From positions 2,330,501 through 2,394,500 of the forward strand of contig NW_027183949.1 of the NCBI RefSeq assembly GCF_041296385.1: DNA of 64,000 bases, in the 5' to 3' direction. This stretch comes from Aphelocoma coerulescens (Eukaryota > Chordata > Aves > Passeriformes > Corvidae). The translations under genes were made by a program, and so were the position numbers. Under the pieces are notes generated by a model. The model did no database searches, was not told the DNA's origin, and saw only the letters and a program-made list of their open reading frames with translations. This document shows, one piece after another, positions 22,233 to 35,690 of this stretch (positions are counted from its first letter, which is position 1; every line of letters begins with the position of its first letter).

Positions 22233-24500
22233 CGGTGCCGCAGCCTGTTGTGCACAATTTATATGCTGATAAGAGAAGGGGGTGCTTTTGGAACGTTTTC
22301 CTTCCTGACACTTCTGTCTCTGTGAGCTTTAGCTGCTTGGACTCAGGGATACCGAAGGTATGTGAAAGTGACTGGGATGCGAGAATCATGTTGCACAGGG
22401 AACAGGGAAGGTCAGCAAATGTTTCCTGTCCTGGCACATCTCTCAGTCTGAACTGCAGCTGCAGATGCTTCACTTCCGCCAAGGACTCTGCCACCTTGAG
22501 AGAAGGATGCGCTCTATGGAGTTGAGAAAGAAAGTGCGTCTCACTAGCTTCTTTCCTCTACTTCATAGACAGCAAAGGGGCTATGAAAGGCAGCACTGGC
22601 TTTTTGTTCTAGGACTTCTTCTTTACAAGCAGCTGCTGGATGTTTGGAAGGGGGTTTGGGATATGCAAAAATGAGAGGCTAAGATGGTAAGAGGGTAAGA
22701 TGGAAGTCATCTGGCAAAAGCAGAGCTCACAAAAGGGCCAGCTGAGAAAGCTCTTGCTGCCTACAACTTCAACTGCACCCCTCAAAGCAGCAGCACACAC
22801 GCTGCTCTCGGCACTTTCCTTCTCAGCTCTACGCACCATCCTAAGCCTTGCCTCTCCCACACTCAGGATCCAAAGACAACGGCACCAGGGACTGCTCACA
22901 CACTAAAGGCACCAGGACAAAAGGCTCACCAGCTTGGCCTTTGCATTCCCGCTGACAGCTCCACAGCTTGAACCCAGAGAACTGCCTGCTGCCAACAGCC
23001 TTTCCAATCACTCTGAGCACCTCATGACAAGGAGTGTGGGGAATGAATCTCCAGCAGCCTCCTGCCCCAGGCTGTCCCCCGGGAGCAGCCCTGCTCCAGG
23101 CCGTGACTGCCACCTGCACAGCCAAAGGACCCAGAGCCGGTGTTACACACCACGGCTGTGCCTGGCACAGAGACACCAGTGGCCACACAAGTGGCCATGG
23201 CACTGTCCACACACAGTCCCTGCTGCTGCTCCCCCAGCCGCTGGCACCAACTCCCAGCCACCCACTCCTAAAGCCACGGGGCCCACTGGGACACTGCGGG
23301 GGCTCGTGGAAGCCAGCGGCCATTGTGACACAGCGGGGCTGCACAGAGCCCACGGTGCTTTGTGACCCGTGGCTCCCAGGAGAGCCTTTGTGATGCTGGG
23401 GAACTACAAGGAAGCCTGGCTCCTCTGTGACACCACCACAGAAGCTCAGGGGAGCCCTGGAGACCGTGCTGATGCTATTGAACCTGATGCAACCCTGCCT
23501 CCTCTGTGACACCACAGAACCTCTGGGAGCCCTGGAGACCGTGGTGATGCTATGGAACCTGATGCAACCCTGCCTCCTCTGTGACACCACAGAACCTCTG
23601 GGAGCCCTGGAGACCGTGCTGATGCTATGGAACCTGATGCAACCCTGCCTCCACTGTGACACCACAGAAGCTCAGGGAGCCCTGGAGACTGTGGTGATGC
23701 TATGGAACCTGATGCAACCCTGCCTCCACTGTGACACCACAGAACCTCTGGGAGCCCTGGAGACCGTGCTGATGCTATGGAACCTGATGCAACCCTGCCT
23801 CCACTGTGACACCACAGAAGCTCGGGGAGCTCTGCAGACCGTGGGGATGCTGGCGAAGCTGACGGAACCCTGGGCACCACAGTGACGCTATGGAACCTGG
23901 TGGAACCGAGGGGCCACAGTGACACTGTGGGGCCTTTTGGAAGCAACAGGACCCTGGTGGGAAGCCACGGGATGATTAATCCTGCACGAACCTGCTCCAG
24001 GTGGGCTCCTCTCTCCCGGCTTCCACAGGTGCTGCTAGGATCCCACTCCGGCACTGGCTTGGCACGGGCTCACGGCTTCCTTTGGCAATGGCTCTGCTCC
24101 AGGATGGCATGCTGCAGAGAATGCAGGTAGATTTTGTGCTCACTCCTGGCATGCAGCTGGACAATAAAGCCTGATCCAGCCCCCCCTCAGCATATGTCCG
24201 GCTCTGGCATTGGGGCGGGGCAACTTTGGGAGCAGCCCCAGCCCTGCTCCTGCTCCCGGCTGGGCACCCAGCTGCTGGGACACAGGTGTGTCCTGATGCC
24301 ACCGTCTACTCCTTTGAGAAGGGGAGGACAGAGTGCATCAGGGAGTTTGGTGTGGCTTACATGCGGCAAGGAGAAGGTGCAGCCCCAAACTGGCTTTCAC
24401 TTCTAGAACCTTTTGCTATTGCGGGAGCAGCTGCTGGAGCTTTTCAACCGAGCTGCAAGAGTGAAAAGTGTGATGGCATGTCTATCTGAGAAGGAAGGTT
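22233..24500 (+). repeat. Macrosatellite unit U11 (2268 bp, 5 copies)
   Basis: Alleles G59, A117, A128, T392, C870. Close match to U20. Confidence 0.97.
23420..23873 (+). repeat. 75-bp minisatellite in U11, order F-P-P-Q-P-D
   Basis: The second copy is P class instead of A, shared with U15 and U20. Confidence 0.93.
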
Positions 24501-26768
24501 CGGTGCCGCAGCCTGTTGTGCACAATTTATATGCTGATAACAGAAGGGGGTGCTTTTGGAACGTTTTCCTTCCTGACACTTCTGTCTCTGTGAGCTTTAG
24601 CTGCTTGGACTCAGGGATACCGAAGGTATGTGAAAGTGACTGGGATGCGAGAATCATGTTGCACAGGGAACAGGGAAGGTCAGCAAATGTTTCCTGTCCT
24701 GGCACATCTCTCAGTCTGAACTGCAGCTGCAGATGCTTCACTTCCGCCAAGGACTCTGCCACCTTGAGAGAAGGATGCGCTCTATGGAGTTGAGAAAGAA
24801 AGTGCGTCTCACTAGCTTCTTTCCTCTACTTCATAGACAGCAAAGGGGCTATGAAAGGCAGCACTGGCTTTTTGTTCTAGGACTTCTTCTTTACAAGCAG
24901 CTGCTGGATGTTTGGAAGGGGGTTTGGGATATGCAAAAATGAGAGGCTAAGATGGTAAGAGGGTAAGATGGAAGTCATCTGGCAAAAGCAGAGCTCACAA
25001 AAGGGCCAGCTGAGAAAGCTCTTGCTGCCTACAACTTCAACTGCACCCCTCAAAGCAGCAGCACACACGCTGCTCTCGGCACTTTCCTTCTCAGCTCTAC
25101 GCACCATCCTAAGCCTTGCCTCTCCCACACTCAGGATCCAAAGACAACGGCACCAGGGACTGCTCACACACTAAAGGCACCAGGACAAAAGGCTCACCAG
25201 CTTGGCCTTTGCATTCCCGCTGACAGCTCCACAGCTTGAACCCAGAGAACTGCCTGCTGCCAACAGCCTTTCCAATCACTCTGAGCACCTCATGACAAGG
25301 AGTGTGGGGAATGAATCTCCAGCAGCCTCCTGCCCCAGGCTGTCCCCCGGGAGCAGCCCTGCTCCAGGCCGTGACTGCCACCTGCACAGCCAAAGGACCC
25401 AGAGCCGGTGTTACACACCACGGCTGTGCCTGACACAGAGACACCAGTGGCCACACAAGTGGCCATGGCACTGTCCACACACAGTCCCTGCTGCTGCTCC
25501 CCCAGCCGCTGGCACCAACTCCCAGCCACCCACTCCTAAAGCCACGGGGCCCACTGGGACACTGCGGGAGCTCGTGGAAGCCAGCGGCCATTGTGACACA
25601 GCGGGGCTGCACAGAGCCCACGGTGCTTTGTGACCCGTGGCTCCCAGGAGAGCCTTTGTGATGCTGGGGAACTACAAGGAAGCCTGGCTCCTCTGTGACA
25701 CCACCACAGAAGCTCAGGGGAGCCCTGGAGACCGTGCTGATGCTATTGAACCTGATGCAACCCTGCCTCCTCTGTGACACCACAGAAGCTCTTGGAGCCC
25801 TGGAGACCGTGGTGATGCTATGGAACCTGATGCAACCCTGCCTCCTCTGTGACACCACAGAACCTCTGGGAGCCCTGGAGACCGTGCTGATGCTATGGAA
25901 CCTGATGCAACCCTGCCTCCACTGTGACACCACAGAAGCTCAGGGAGCCCTGGAGACTGTGGTGATGCTATGGAACCTGATGCAACCCTGCCTCCACTGT
26001 GACACCACAGAACCTCTGGGAGCCCTGGAGACCGTGCTGATGCTATGGAACCTGATGCAACCCTGCCTCCACTGTGACACCACAGAAGCTCGGGGAGCTC
26101 TGCAGACCGTGGGGATGCTGGCGAAGCTGACGGAACCCTGGGCACCACAGTGACGCTATGGAACCTGGTGGAACCGAGGGGCCACAGTGACACTGTGGGG
26201 CCTTTTGGAAGCAACAGGACCCTGGTGGGAAGCCACGGGATGATTAATCCTGCACGAACCTGCTCCAGGTGGGCTCCTCTCTCCCGGCTTCCACAGGTGC
26301 TGCTAGGATCCCACTCCGGCACTGGCTTGGCACGGGCTCACGGCTTCCTTTGGCAATGGCTCTGCTCCAGGATGGCATGCTGCAGAGAATGCAGGTAGAT
26401 TTTGTGCTCACTCCTGGCATGCAGCTGGACAATAAAGCCTGATCCAGCCCCCCCTCAGCATATGTCCGGCTCTGGCATTGGGGCGGGGCAACTTTGGGAG
26501 CAGCCCCAGCCCTGCTCCTGCTCCCGGCTGGGCACCCAGCTGCTGGGACACAGGTGTGTCCTGATGCCACCGTCTACTCCTTTGAGAAGGGGAGGACAGA
26601 GTGCATCAGGGAGTTTGGTGTGGCTTACATGCGGCAAGGAGAAGGTGCAGCCCCAAACTGGCTTTCACTTCTAGAACCTTTTGCTATTGCGGGAGCAGCT
26701 GCTGGAGCTTTTCAACCGAGCTGCAAGAGTGAAAAGTGTGATGGCATGTCTATCTGAGAAGGAAGGTT
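24501..26768 (+). repeat. Macrosatellite unit U12 (2268 bp, 5 copies)
   Basis: Alleles G59, A117, A128, T392, C870, plus three private changes: C at 24541, A at 25433 and A at 25569. The 25433 change makes a TGA stop in a 119-codon frame that is open in other complete units. Confidence 0.97.
25688..26141 (+). repeat. 75-bp minisatellite in U12, order F-A-P-Q-P-D
   Basis: Common five-copy arrangement. Confidence 0.93.
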
Positions 26769-29036
26769 CGGTGCCGCAGCCTGTTGTGCACAATTTATAT
26801 GCTGATAAGAGAAGGGGGTGCTTTTGGAACGTTTTCCTTCCTGACACTTCTGTCTCTGTGAGCTTTAGCTGCTTGGACTCAGGGATACCGAAGGTATGTG
26901 AAAGTGACTGGGATGCGAGAATCATGTTGCACAGGGAACAGGGAAGGTCAGCAAATGTTTCCTGTCCTGGCACATCTCTCAGTCTGAACTGCAGCTGCAG
27001 ATGCTTCACTTCCGCCAAGGACTCTGCCACCTTGAGAGAAGGATGCGCTCTATGGAGTTGAGAAAGAAAGTGCGTCTCACTAGCTTCTTTCCTCTACTTC
27101 ATAGACAGCAAAGGGGCTATGAAAGGCAGCACTGGCTTTTTGTTCTAGGACTTCTTCTTTACAAGCAGCTGCTGGATGTTTGGAAGGGGGTTTGGGATAT
27201 GCAAAAATGAGAGGCTAAGATGGTAAGAGGGTAAGATGGAAGTCATCTGGCAAAAGCAGAGCTCACAAAAGGGCCAGCTGAGAAAGCTCTTGCTGCCTAC
27301 AACTTCAACTGCACCCCTCAAAGCAGCAGCACACACGCTGCTCTCGGCACTTTCCTTCTCAGCTCTACGCACCATCCTAAGCCTTGCCTCTCCCACACTC
27401 AGGATCCAAAGACAACGGCACCAGGGACTGCTCACACACTAAAGGCACCAGGACAAAAGGCTCACCAGCTTGGCCTTTGCATTCCCGCTGACAGCTCCAC
27501 AGCTTGAACCCAGAGAACTGCCTGCTGCCAACAGCCTTTCCAATCACTCTGAGCACCTCATGACAAGGAGTGTGGGGAATGAATCTCCAGCAGCCTCCTG
27601 CCCCAGGCTGTCCCCCGGGAGCAGCCCTGCTCCAGGCCGTGACTGCCACCTGCACAGCCAAAGGACCCAGAGCCGGTGTTACACACCACGGCTGTGCCTG
27701 GCACAGAGACACCAGTGGCCACACAAGTGGCCATGGCACTGTCCACACACAGTCCCTGCTGCTGCTCCCCCAGCCGCTGGCACCAACTCCCAGCCACCCA
27801 CTCCTAAAGCCACGGGGCCCACTGGGACACTGCGGGGGCTCGTGGAAGCCAGCGGCCATTGTGACACAGCGGGGCTGCACAGAGCCCACGGTGCTTTGTG
27901 ACCCGTGGCTCCCAGGAGAGCCTTTGTGATGCTGGGGAACTACAAGGAAGCCTGGCTCCTCTGTGACACCACCACAGAAGCTCAGGGGAGCCCTGGAGAC
28001 CGTGCTGATGCTATTGAACCTGATGCAACCCTGCCTCCTCTGTGACACCACAGAAGCTCTTGGAGCCCTGGAGACCGTGCTGATGCTATGGAACCTGATG
28101 CAACCCTGCCTCCTCTGTGACACCACAGAACCTCTGGGAGCCCTGGAGACCGTGCTGATGCTATGGAACCTGATGCAACCCTGCCTCCACTGTGACACCA
28201 CAGAAGCTCAGGGAGCCCTGGAGACTGTGGTGATGCTATGGAACCTGATGCAACCCTGCCTCCACTGTGACACCACAGAACCTCTGGGAGCCCTGGAGAC
28301 CGTGCTGATGCTATGGAACCTGATGCAACCCTGCCTCCACTGTGACACCACAGAAGCTCGGGGAGCTCTGCAGACCGTGGGGATGCTGGCGAAGCTGACG
28401 GAACCCTGGGCACCACAGTGACGCTATGGAACCTGGTGGAACCGAGGGGCCACAGTGACACTGTGGGGCCTTTTGGAAGCAACAGGACCCTGGTGGGAAG
28501 CCACGGGATGATTAATCCTGCACGAACCTGCTCCAGGTGGGCTCCTCTCTCCCGGCTTCCACAGGTGCTGCTAGGATCCCACTCCGGCACTGGCTTGGCA
28601 CGGGCTCACGGCTTCCTTTGGCAATGGCTCTGCTCCAGGATGGCATGCTGCAGAGAATGCAGGTAGATTTTGTGCTCACTCCTGGCATGCAGCTGGACAA
28701 TAAAGCCTGATCCAGCCCCCCCTCAGCATATGTCCGGCTCTGGCATTGGGGCGGGGCAACTTTGGGAGCAGCCCCAGCCCTGCTCCTGCTCCCGGCTGGG
28801 CACCCAGCTGCTGGGACACAGGTGTGTCCTGATGCCACCGTCTACTCCTTTGAGAAGGGGAGGACAGAGTGCATCAGGGAGTTTGGTGTGGCTTACATGC
28901 GGCAAGGAGAAGGTGCAGCCCCAAACTGGCTTTCACTTCTAGAACCTTTTGCTATTGCGGGAGCAGCTGCTGGAGCTTTTCAACCGAGCTGCAAGAGTGA
29001 AAAGTGTGATGGCATGTCTATCTGAGAAGGAAGGTT
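26769..29036 (+). repeat. Macrosatellite unit U13 (2268 bp, 5 copies)
   Basis: Alleles G59, A117, A128, T392, C870. Close match to U21 and U27 in the minisatellite. Confidence 0.97.
27956..28409 (+). repeat. 75-bp minisatellite in U13, order F-A-P-Q-P-D
   Basis: The A copy reads ACCGTGCTGATG in place of ACCGTGGTGATG, shared with U21 and U27. Confidence 0.93.
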
Positions 29037-31154
29037 CGGTGCCGCAGCCTGTTGTGCACAATTTATATGCTGATAAGAGAAGGGGGTGCTTTTGGAACGT
29101 TTTCCTTCCTGACACTTCTGTCTCTGTGAGCTTTAGCTGCTTGGACTCAGGGATACCGAAGGTATGTGAAAGTGACTGGGATGCGAGAATCATGTTGCAC
29201 AGGGAACAGGGAAGGTCAGCAAATGTTTCCTGTCCTGGCACATCTCTCAGTCTGAACTGCAGCTGCAGATGCTTCACTTCCGCCAAGGACTCTGCCACCT
29301 TGAGAGAAGGATGCGCTCTATGGAGTTGAGAAAGAAAGTGCGTCTCACTAGCTTCTTTCCTCTACTTCATAGACAGCAAAGGGGCTATGAAAGGCAGCAC
29401 TGGCTTTTTGTTCTAGGACTTCTTCTTTACAAGCAGCTGCTGGATGTTTGGAAGGGGGTTTGGGATATGCAAAAATGAGAGGCTAAGATGGTAAGAGGGT
29501 AAGATGGAAGTCATCTGGCAAAAGCAGAGCTCACAAAAGGGCCAGCTGAGAAAGCTCTTGCTGCCTACAACTTCAACTGCACCCCTCAAAGCAGCAGCAC
29601 ACACGCTGCTCTCGGCACTTTCCTTCTCAGCTCTACGCACCATCCTAAGCCTTGCCTCTCCCACACTCAGGATCCAAAGACAACGGCACCAGGGACTGCT
29701 CACACACTAAAGGCACCAGGACAAAAGGCTCACCAGCTTGGCCTTTGCATTCCCGCTGACAGCTCCACAGCTTGAACCCAGAGAACTGCCTGCTGCCAAC
29801 AGCCTTTCCAATCACTCTGAGCACCTCATGACAAGGAGTGTGGGGAATGAATCTCCAGCAGCCTCCTGCCCCAGGCTGTCCCCCGGGAGCAGCCCTGCTC
29901 CAGGCTGTGACTGCCACCTGCACAGCCAAAGGACCCAGAGCCGGTGTTACACACCACGGCTGTGCCTGGCACAGAGACACCAGTGGCCACACAAGTGGCC
30001 ATGGCACTGTCCACACACAGTCCCTGCTGCTGCTCCCCCAGCCGCTGGCACCAACTCCCAGCCACCCACTCCTAAAGCCACGGGGCCCACTGGGACACTG
30101 CGGGGGCTCGTGGAAGCCAGCGGCCATTGTGACACAGCGGGGCTGCACAGAGCCCACGGTGCTTTGTGACCCGTGGCTCCCAGGAGAGCCTTTGTGATGC
30201 TGGGGAACTACAAGGAAGCCTGGCTCCTCTGTGACACCACCACAGAAGCTCAGGGGAGCCCTGGAGACCGTGGTGATGCTATTGAACCTGATGCAACCCT
30301 GCCTCCTCTGTGACACCACAGAAGCTCTTGGAGCCCTGGAGACCGTGGTGATGCTATGGAACCTGATGCAACCCTGCCTCCTCTGTGACACCACAGAACC
30401 TCTGGGAGCCCTGGAGACCGTGCTGATGCTATGGAACCTGATGCAACCCTGCCTCCACTGTGACACCACAGAAGCTCGGGGAGCTCTGCAGACCGTGGGG
30501 ATGCTGGCGAAGCTGACGGAACCCTGGGCACCACAGTGACGCTATGGAACCTGGTGGAACCGAGGGGCCACAGTGACACTGTGGGGCCTTTTGGAAGCAA
30601 CAGGACCCTGGTGGGAAGCCACGGGATGATTAATCCTGCACGAACCTGCTCCAGGTGGGCTCCTCTCTCCCGGCTTCCACAGGTGCTGCTAGGATCCCAC
30701 TCCGGCACTGGCTTGGCACGGGCTCACGGCTTCCTTTGGCAATGGCTCTGCTCCAGGATGGCATGCTGCAGAGAATGCAGGTAGATTTTGTGCTCACTCC
30801 TGGCATGCAGCTGGACAATAAAGCCTGATCCAGCCCCCCCTCAGCATATGTCCGGCTCTGGCATTGGGGCGGGGCAACTTTGGGAGCAGCCCCAGCCCTG
30901 CTCCTGCTCCCGGCTGGGCACCCAGCTGCTGGGACACAGGTGTGTCCTGATGCCACCGTCTACTCCTTTGAGAAGGGGAGGACAGAGTGCATCAGGGAGT
31001 TTGGTGTGGCTTACATGCGGCAAGGAGAAGGTGCAGCCCCAAACTGGCTTTCACTTCTAGAACCTTTTGCTATTGCGGGAGCAGCTGCTGGAGCTTTTCA
31101 ACCGAGCTGCAAGAGTGAAAAGTGTGATGGCATGTCTATCTGAGAAGGAAGGTT
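29037..31154 (+). repeat. Macrosatellite unit U14 (2118 bp, 3 copies)
   Basis: Alleles G59, A117, A128, T392, T870. Confidence 0.97.
30224..30527 (+). repeat. 75-bp minisatellite in U14, order F-A-P-D
   Basis: The first copy reads ACCGTGGTGATGCTATTG, a private combination. Confidence 0.93.
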
Positions 31155-33422
31155 CGGTGCCGCAGCCTGTTGTGCACAATTTATATGCTGATAAGAGAAG
31201 GGGGTGCTTTTGGAACGTTTTCCTTCCTGACACTTCTGTCTCTGTGAGCTTTAGCTGCTTGGACTCAGGGATACCGAAGGTATGTGAAAGTGACTGGGAT
31301 GCGAGAATCATGTTGCACAGGGAACAGGGAAGGTCAGCAAATGTTTCCTGTCCTGGCACATCTCTCAGTCTGAACTGCAGCTGCAGATGCTTCACTTCCG
31401 CCAAGGACTCTGCCACCTTGAGAGAAGGATGCGCTCTATGGAGTTGAGAAAGAAAGTGCGTCTCACTAGCTTCTTTCCTCTACTTCATAGACAGCAAAGG
31501 GGCTATGAAAGGCAGCACTGGCTTTTTGTTCTAGGACTTCTTCTTTACAAGCAGCTGCTGGATGTTTGGAAGGGGGTTTGGGATATGCAAAAATGAGAGG
31601 CTAAGATGGTAAGAGGGTAAGATGGAAGTCATCTGGCAAAAGCAGAGCTCACAAAAGGGCCAGCTGAGAAAGCTCTTGCTGCCTACAACTTCAACTGCAC
31701 CCCTCAAAGCAGCAGCACACACGCTGCTCTCGGCACTTTCCTTCTCAGCTCTACGCACCATCCTAAGCCTTGCCTCTCCCACACTCAGGATCCAAAGACA
31801 ACGGCACCAGGGACTGCTCACACACTAAAGGCACCAGGACAAAAGGCTCACCAGCTTGGCCTTTGCATTCCCGCTGACAGCTCCACAGCTTGAACCCAGA
31901 GAACTGCCTGCTGCCAACAGCCTTTCCAATCACTCTGAGCACCTCATGACAAGGAGTGTGGGGAATGAATCTCCAGCAGCCTCCTGCCCCAGGCTGTCCC
32001 CCGGGAGCAGCCCTGCTCCAGGCCGTGACTGCCACCTGCACAGCCAAAGGACCCAGAGCCGGTGTTACACACCACGGCTGTGCCTGGCACAGAGACACCA
32101 GTGGCCACACAAGTGGCCATGGCACTGTCCACACACAGTCCCTGCTGCTGCTCCCCCAGCCGCTGGCACCAACTCCCAGCCACCCACTCCTAAAGCCACG
32201 GGGCCCACTGGGACACTGCGGGGGCTCGTGGAAGCCAGCGGCCATTGTGACACAGCGGGGCTGCACAGAGCCCACGGTGCTTTGTGACCCGTGGCTCCCA
32301 GGAGAGCCTTTGTGATGCTGGGGAACTACAAGGAAGCCTGGCTCCTCTGTGACACCACCACAGAAGCTCAGGGGAGCCCTGGAGACCGTGCTGATGCTAT
32401 TGAACCTGATGCAACCCTGCCTCCACTGTGACACCACAGAACCTCTGGGAGCCCTGGAGACCGTGGTGATGCTATGGAACCTGATGCAACCCTGCCTCCT
32501 CTGTGACACCACAGAACCTCTGGGAGCCCTGGAGACCGTGCTGATGCTATGGAACCTGATGCAACCCTGCCTCCACTGTGACACCACAGAAGCTCAGGGA
32601 GCCCTGGAGACTGTGGTGATGCTATGGAACCTGATGCAACCCTGCCTCCACTGTGACACCACAGAACCTCTGGGAGCCCTGGAGACCGTGCTGATGCTAT
32701 GGAACCTGATGCAACCCTGCCTCCACTGTGACACCACAGAAGCTCGGGGAGCTCTGCAGACCGTGGGGATGCTGGCGAAGCTGACGGAACCCTGGGCACC
32801 ACAGTGACGCTATGGAACCTGGTGGAACCGAGGGGCCACAGTGACACTGTGGGGCCTTTTGGAAGCAACAGGACCCTGGTGGGAAGCCACGGGATGATTA
32901 ATCCTGCACGAACCTGCTCCAGGTGGGCTCCTCTCTCCCGGCTTCCACAGGTGCTGCTAGGATCCCACTCCGGCACTGGCTTGGCACGGGCTCACGGCTT
33001 CCTTTGGCAATGGCTCTGCTCCAGGATGGCATGCTGCAGAGAATGCAGGTAGATTTTGTGCTCACTCCTGGCATGCAGCTGGACAATAAAGCCTGATCCA
33101 GCCCCCCCTCAGCATATGTCCGGCTCTGGCATTGGGGCGGGGCAACTTTGGGAGCAGCCCCAGCCCTGCTCCTGCTCCCGGCTGGGCACCCAGCTGCTGG
33201 GACACAGGTGTGTCCTGATGCCACCGTCTACTCCTTTGAGAAGGGGAGGACAGAGTGCATCAGGGAGTTTGGTGTGGCTTACATGCGGCAAGGAGAAGGT
33301 GCAGCCCCAAACTGGCTTTCACTTCTAGAACCTTTTGCTATTGCGGGAGCAGCTGCTGGAGCTTTTCAACCGAGCTGCAAGAGTGAAAAGTGTGATGGCA
33401 TGTCTATCTGAGAAGGAAGGTT
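31155..33422 (+). repeat. Macrosatellite unit U15 (2268 bp, 5 copies)
   Basis: Alleles G59, A117, A128, T392, C870. Confidence 0.97.
32342..32795 (+). repeat. 75-bp minisatellite in U15, order F-P-P-Q-P-D
   Basis: The second copy starts CTCCACTGTG where other units have CTCCTCTGTG, another internal exchange product. Confidence 0.93.
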
Positions 33423-35690
33423 CGGTGCCGCAGCCTGTTGTGCACAATTTATATGCTGATAAGAGAAGGGGGTGCTTTTGGAACGTTTTCCTTCCTGACA
33501 CTTCTGTCTCTGTGAGCTTTAGCTGCTTGGACTCAGGGATACCGAAGGTATGTGAAAGTGACTGGGATGCGAGAATCATGTTGCACAGGGAACAGGGAAG
33601 GTCAGCAAATGTTTCCTGTCCTGGCACATCTCTCAGTCTGAACTGCAGCTGCAGATGCTTCACTTCCGCCAAGGACTCTGCCACCTTGAGAGAAGGATGC
33701 GCTCTATGGAGTTGAGAAAGAAAGTGCGTCTCACTAGCTTCTTTCCTCTACTTCATAGACAGCAAAGGGGCTATGAAAGGCAGCACTGGCTTTTTGTTCT
33801 AGGACTTCTTCTTTACAAGCAGCTGCTGGATGTTTGGAAGGGGGTTTGGGATATGCAAAAATGAGAGGCTAAGATGGTAAGAGGGTAAGATGGAAGTCAT
33901 CTGGCAAAAGCAGAGCTCACAAAAGGGCCAGCTGAGAAAGCTCTTGCTGCCTACAACTTCAACTGCACCCCTCAAAGCAGCAGCACACACGCTGCTCTCG
34001 GCACTTTCCTTCTCAGCTCTACGCACCATCCTAAGCCTTGCCTCTCCCACACTCAGGATCCAAAGACAACGGCACCAGGGACTGCTCACACACTAAAGGC
34101 ACCAGGACAAAAGGCTCACCAGCTTGGCCTTTGCATTCCCGCTGACAGCTCCACAGCTTGAACCCAGAGAACTGCCTGCTGCCAACAGCCTTTCCAATCA
34201 CTCTGAGCACCTCATGACAAGGAGTGTGGGGAATGAATCTCCAGCAGCCTCCTGCCCCAGGCTGTCCCCCGGGAGCAGCCCTGCTCCAGGCCGTGACTGC
34301 CACCTGCACAGCCAAAGGACCCAGAGCCGGTGTTACACACCACGGCTGTGCCTGGCACAGAGACACCAGTGGCCACACAAGTGGCCATGGCACTGTCCAC
34401 ACACAGTCCCTGCTGCTGCTCCCCCAGCCGCTGGCACCAACTCCCAGCCACCCACTCCTAAAGCCACGGGGCCCACTGGGACACTGCGGGGGCTCGTGGA
34501 AGCCAGCGGCCATTGTGACACAGCGGGGCTGCACAGAGCCCACGGTGCTTTGTGACCCGTGGCTCCCAGGAGAGCCTTTGTGATGCTGGGGAACTACAAG
34601 GAAGCCTGGCTCCTCTGTGACACCACCACAGAAGCTCAGGGGAGCCCTGGAGACCGTGCTGATGCTATTGAACCTGATGCAACCCTGCCTCCTCTGTGAC
34701 ACCACAGAAGCTCTTGGAGCCCTGGAGACCGTGGTGATGCTATGGAACCTGATGCAACCCTGCCTCCTCTGTGACACCACAGAACCTCTGGGAGCCCTGG
34801 AGACCGTGCTGATGCTATGGAACCTGATGCAACCCTGCCTCCACTGTGACACCACAGAAGCTCAGGGAGCCCTGGAGACTGTGCTGATGCTATGGAACCT
34901 GATGCAACCCTGCCTCCACTGTGACACCACAGAACCTCTGGGAGCCCTGGAGACCGTGCTGATGCTATGGAACCTGATGCAACCCTGCCTCCACTGTGAC
35001 ACCACAGAAGCTCGGGGAGCTCTGCAGACCGTGGGGATGCTGGCGAAGCTGACGGAACCCTGGGCACCACAGTGACGCTATGGAACCTGGTGGAACCGAG
35101 GGGCCACAGTGACACTGTGGGGCCTTTTGGAAGCAACAGGACCCTGGTGGGAAGCCACGGGATGATTAATCCTGCACGAACCTGCTCCAGGTGGGCTCCT
35201 CTCTCCCGGCTTCCACAGGTGCTGCTAGGATCCCACTCCGGCACTGGCTTGGCACGGGCTCACGGCTTCCTTTGGCAATGGCTCTGCTCCAGGATGGCAT
35301 GCTGCAGAGAATGCAGGTAGATTTTGTGCTCACTCCTGGCATGCAGCTGGACAATAAAGCCTGATCCAGCCCCCCCTCAGCATATGTCCGGCTCTGGCAT
35401 TGGGGCGGGGCAACTTTGGGAGCAGCCCCAGCCCTGCTCCTGCTCCCGGCTGGGCACCCAGCTGCTGGGACACAGGTGTGTCCTGATGCCACCGTCTACT
35501 CCTTTGAGAAGGGGAGGACAGAGTGCATCAGGGAGTTTGGTGTGGCTTACATGCGGCAAGGAGAAGGTGCAGCCCCAAACTGGCTTTCACTTCTAGAACC
35601 TTTTGCTATTGCGGGAGCAGCTGCTGGAGCTTTTCAACCGAGCTGCAAGAGTGAAAAGTGTGATGGCATGTCTATCTGAGAAGGAAGGTT
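33423..35690 (+). repeat. Macrosatellite unit U16 (2268 bp, 5 copies)
   Basis: Alleles G59, A117, A128, T392, C870. Shares a minisatellite variant with U18 but differs from it at offset 59. Confidence 0.97.
34610..35063 (+). repeat. 75-bp minisatellite in U16, order F-A-P-Q-P-D
   Basis: The Q copy reads ACTGTGCTGATG (C at 34884) instead of ACTGTGGTGATG, shared only with U18. Confidence 0.93.
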
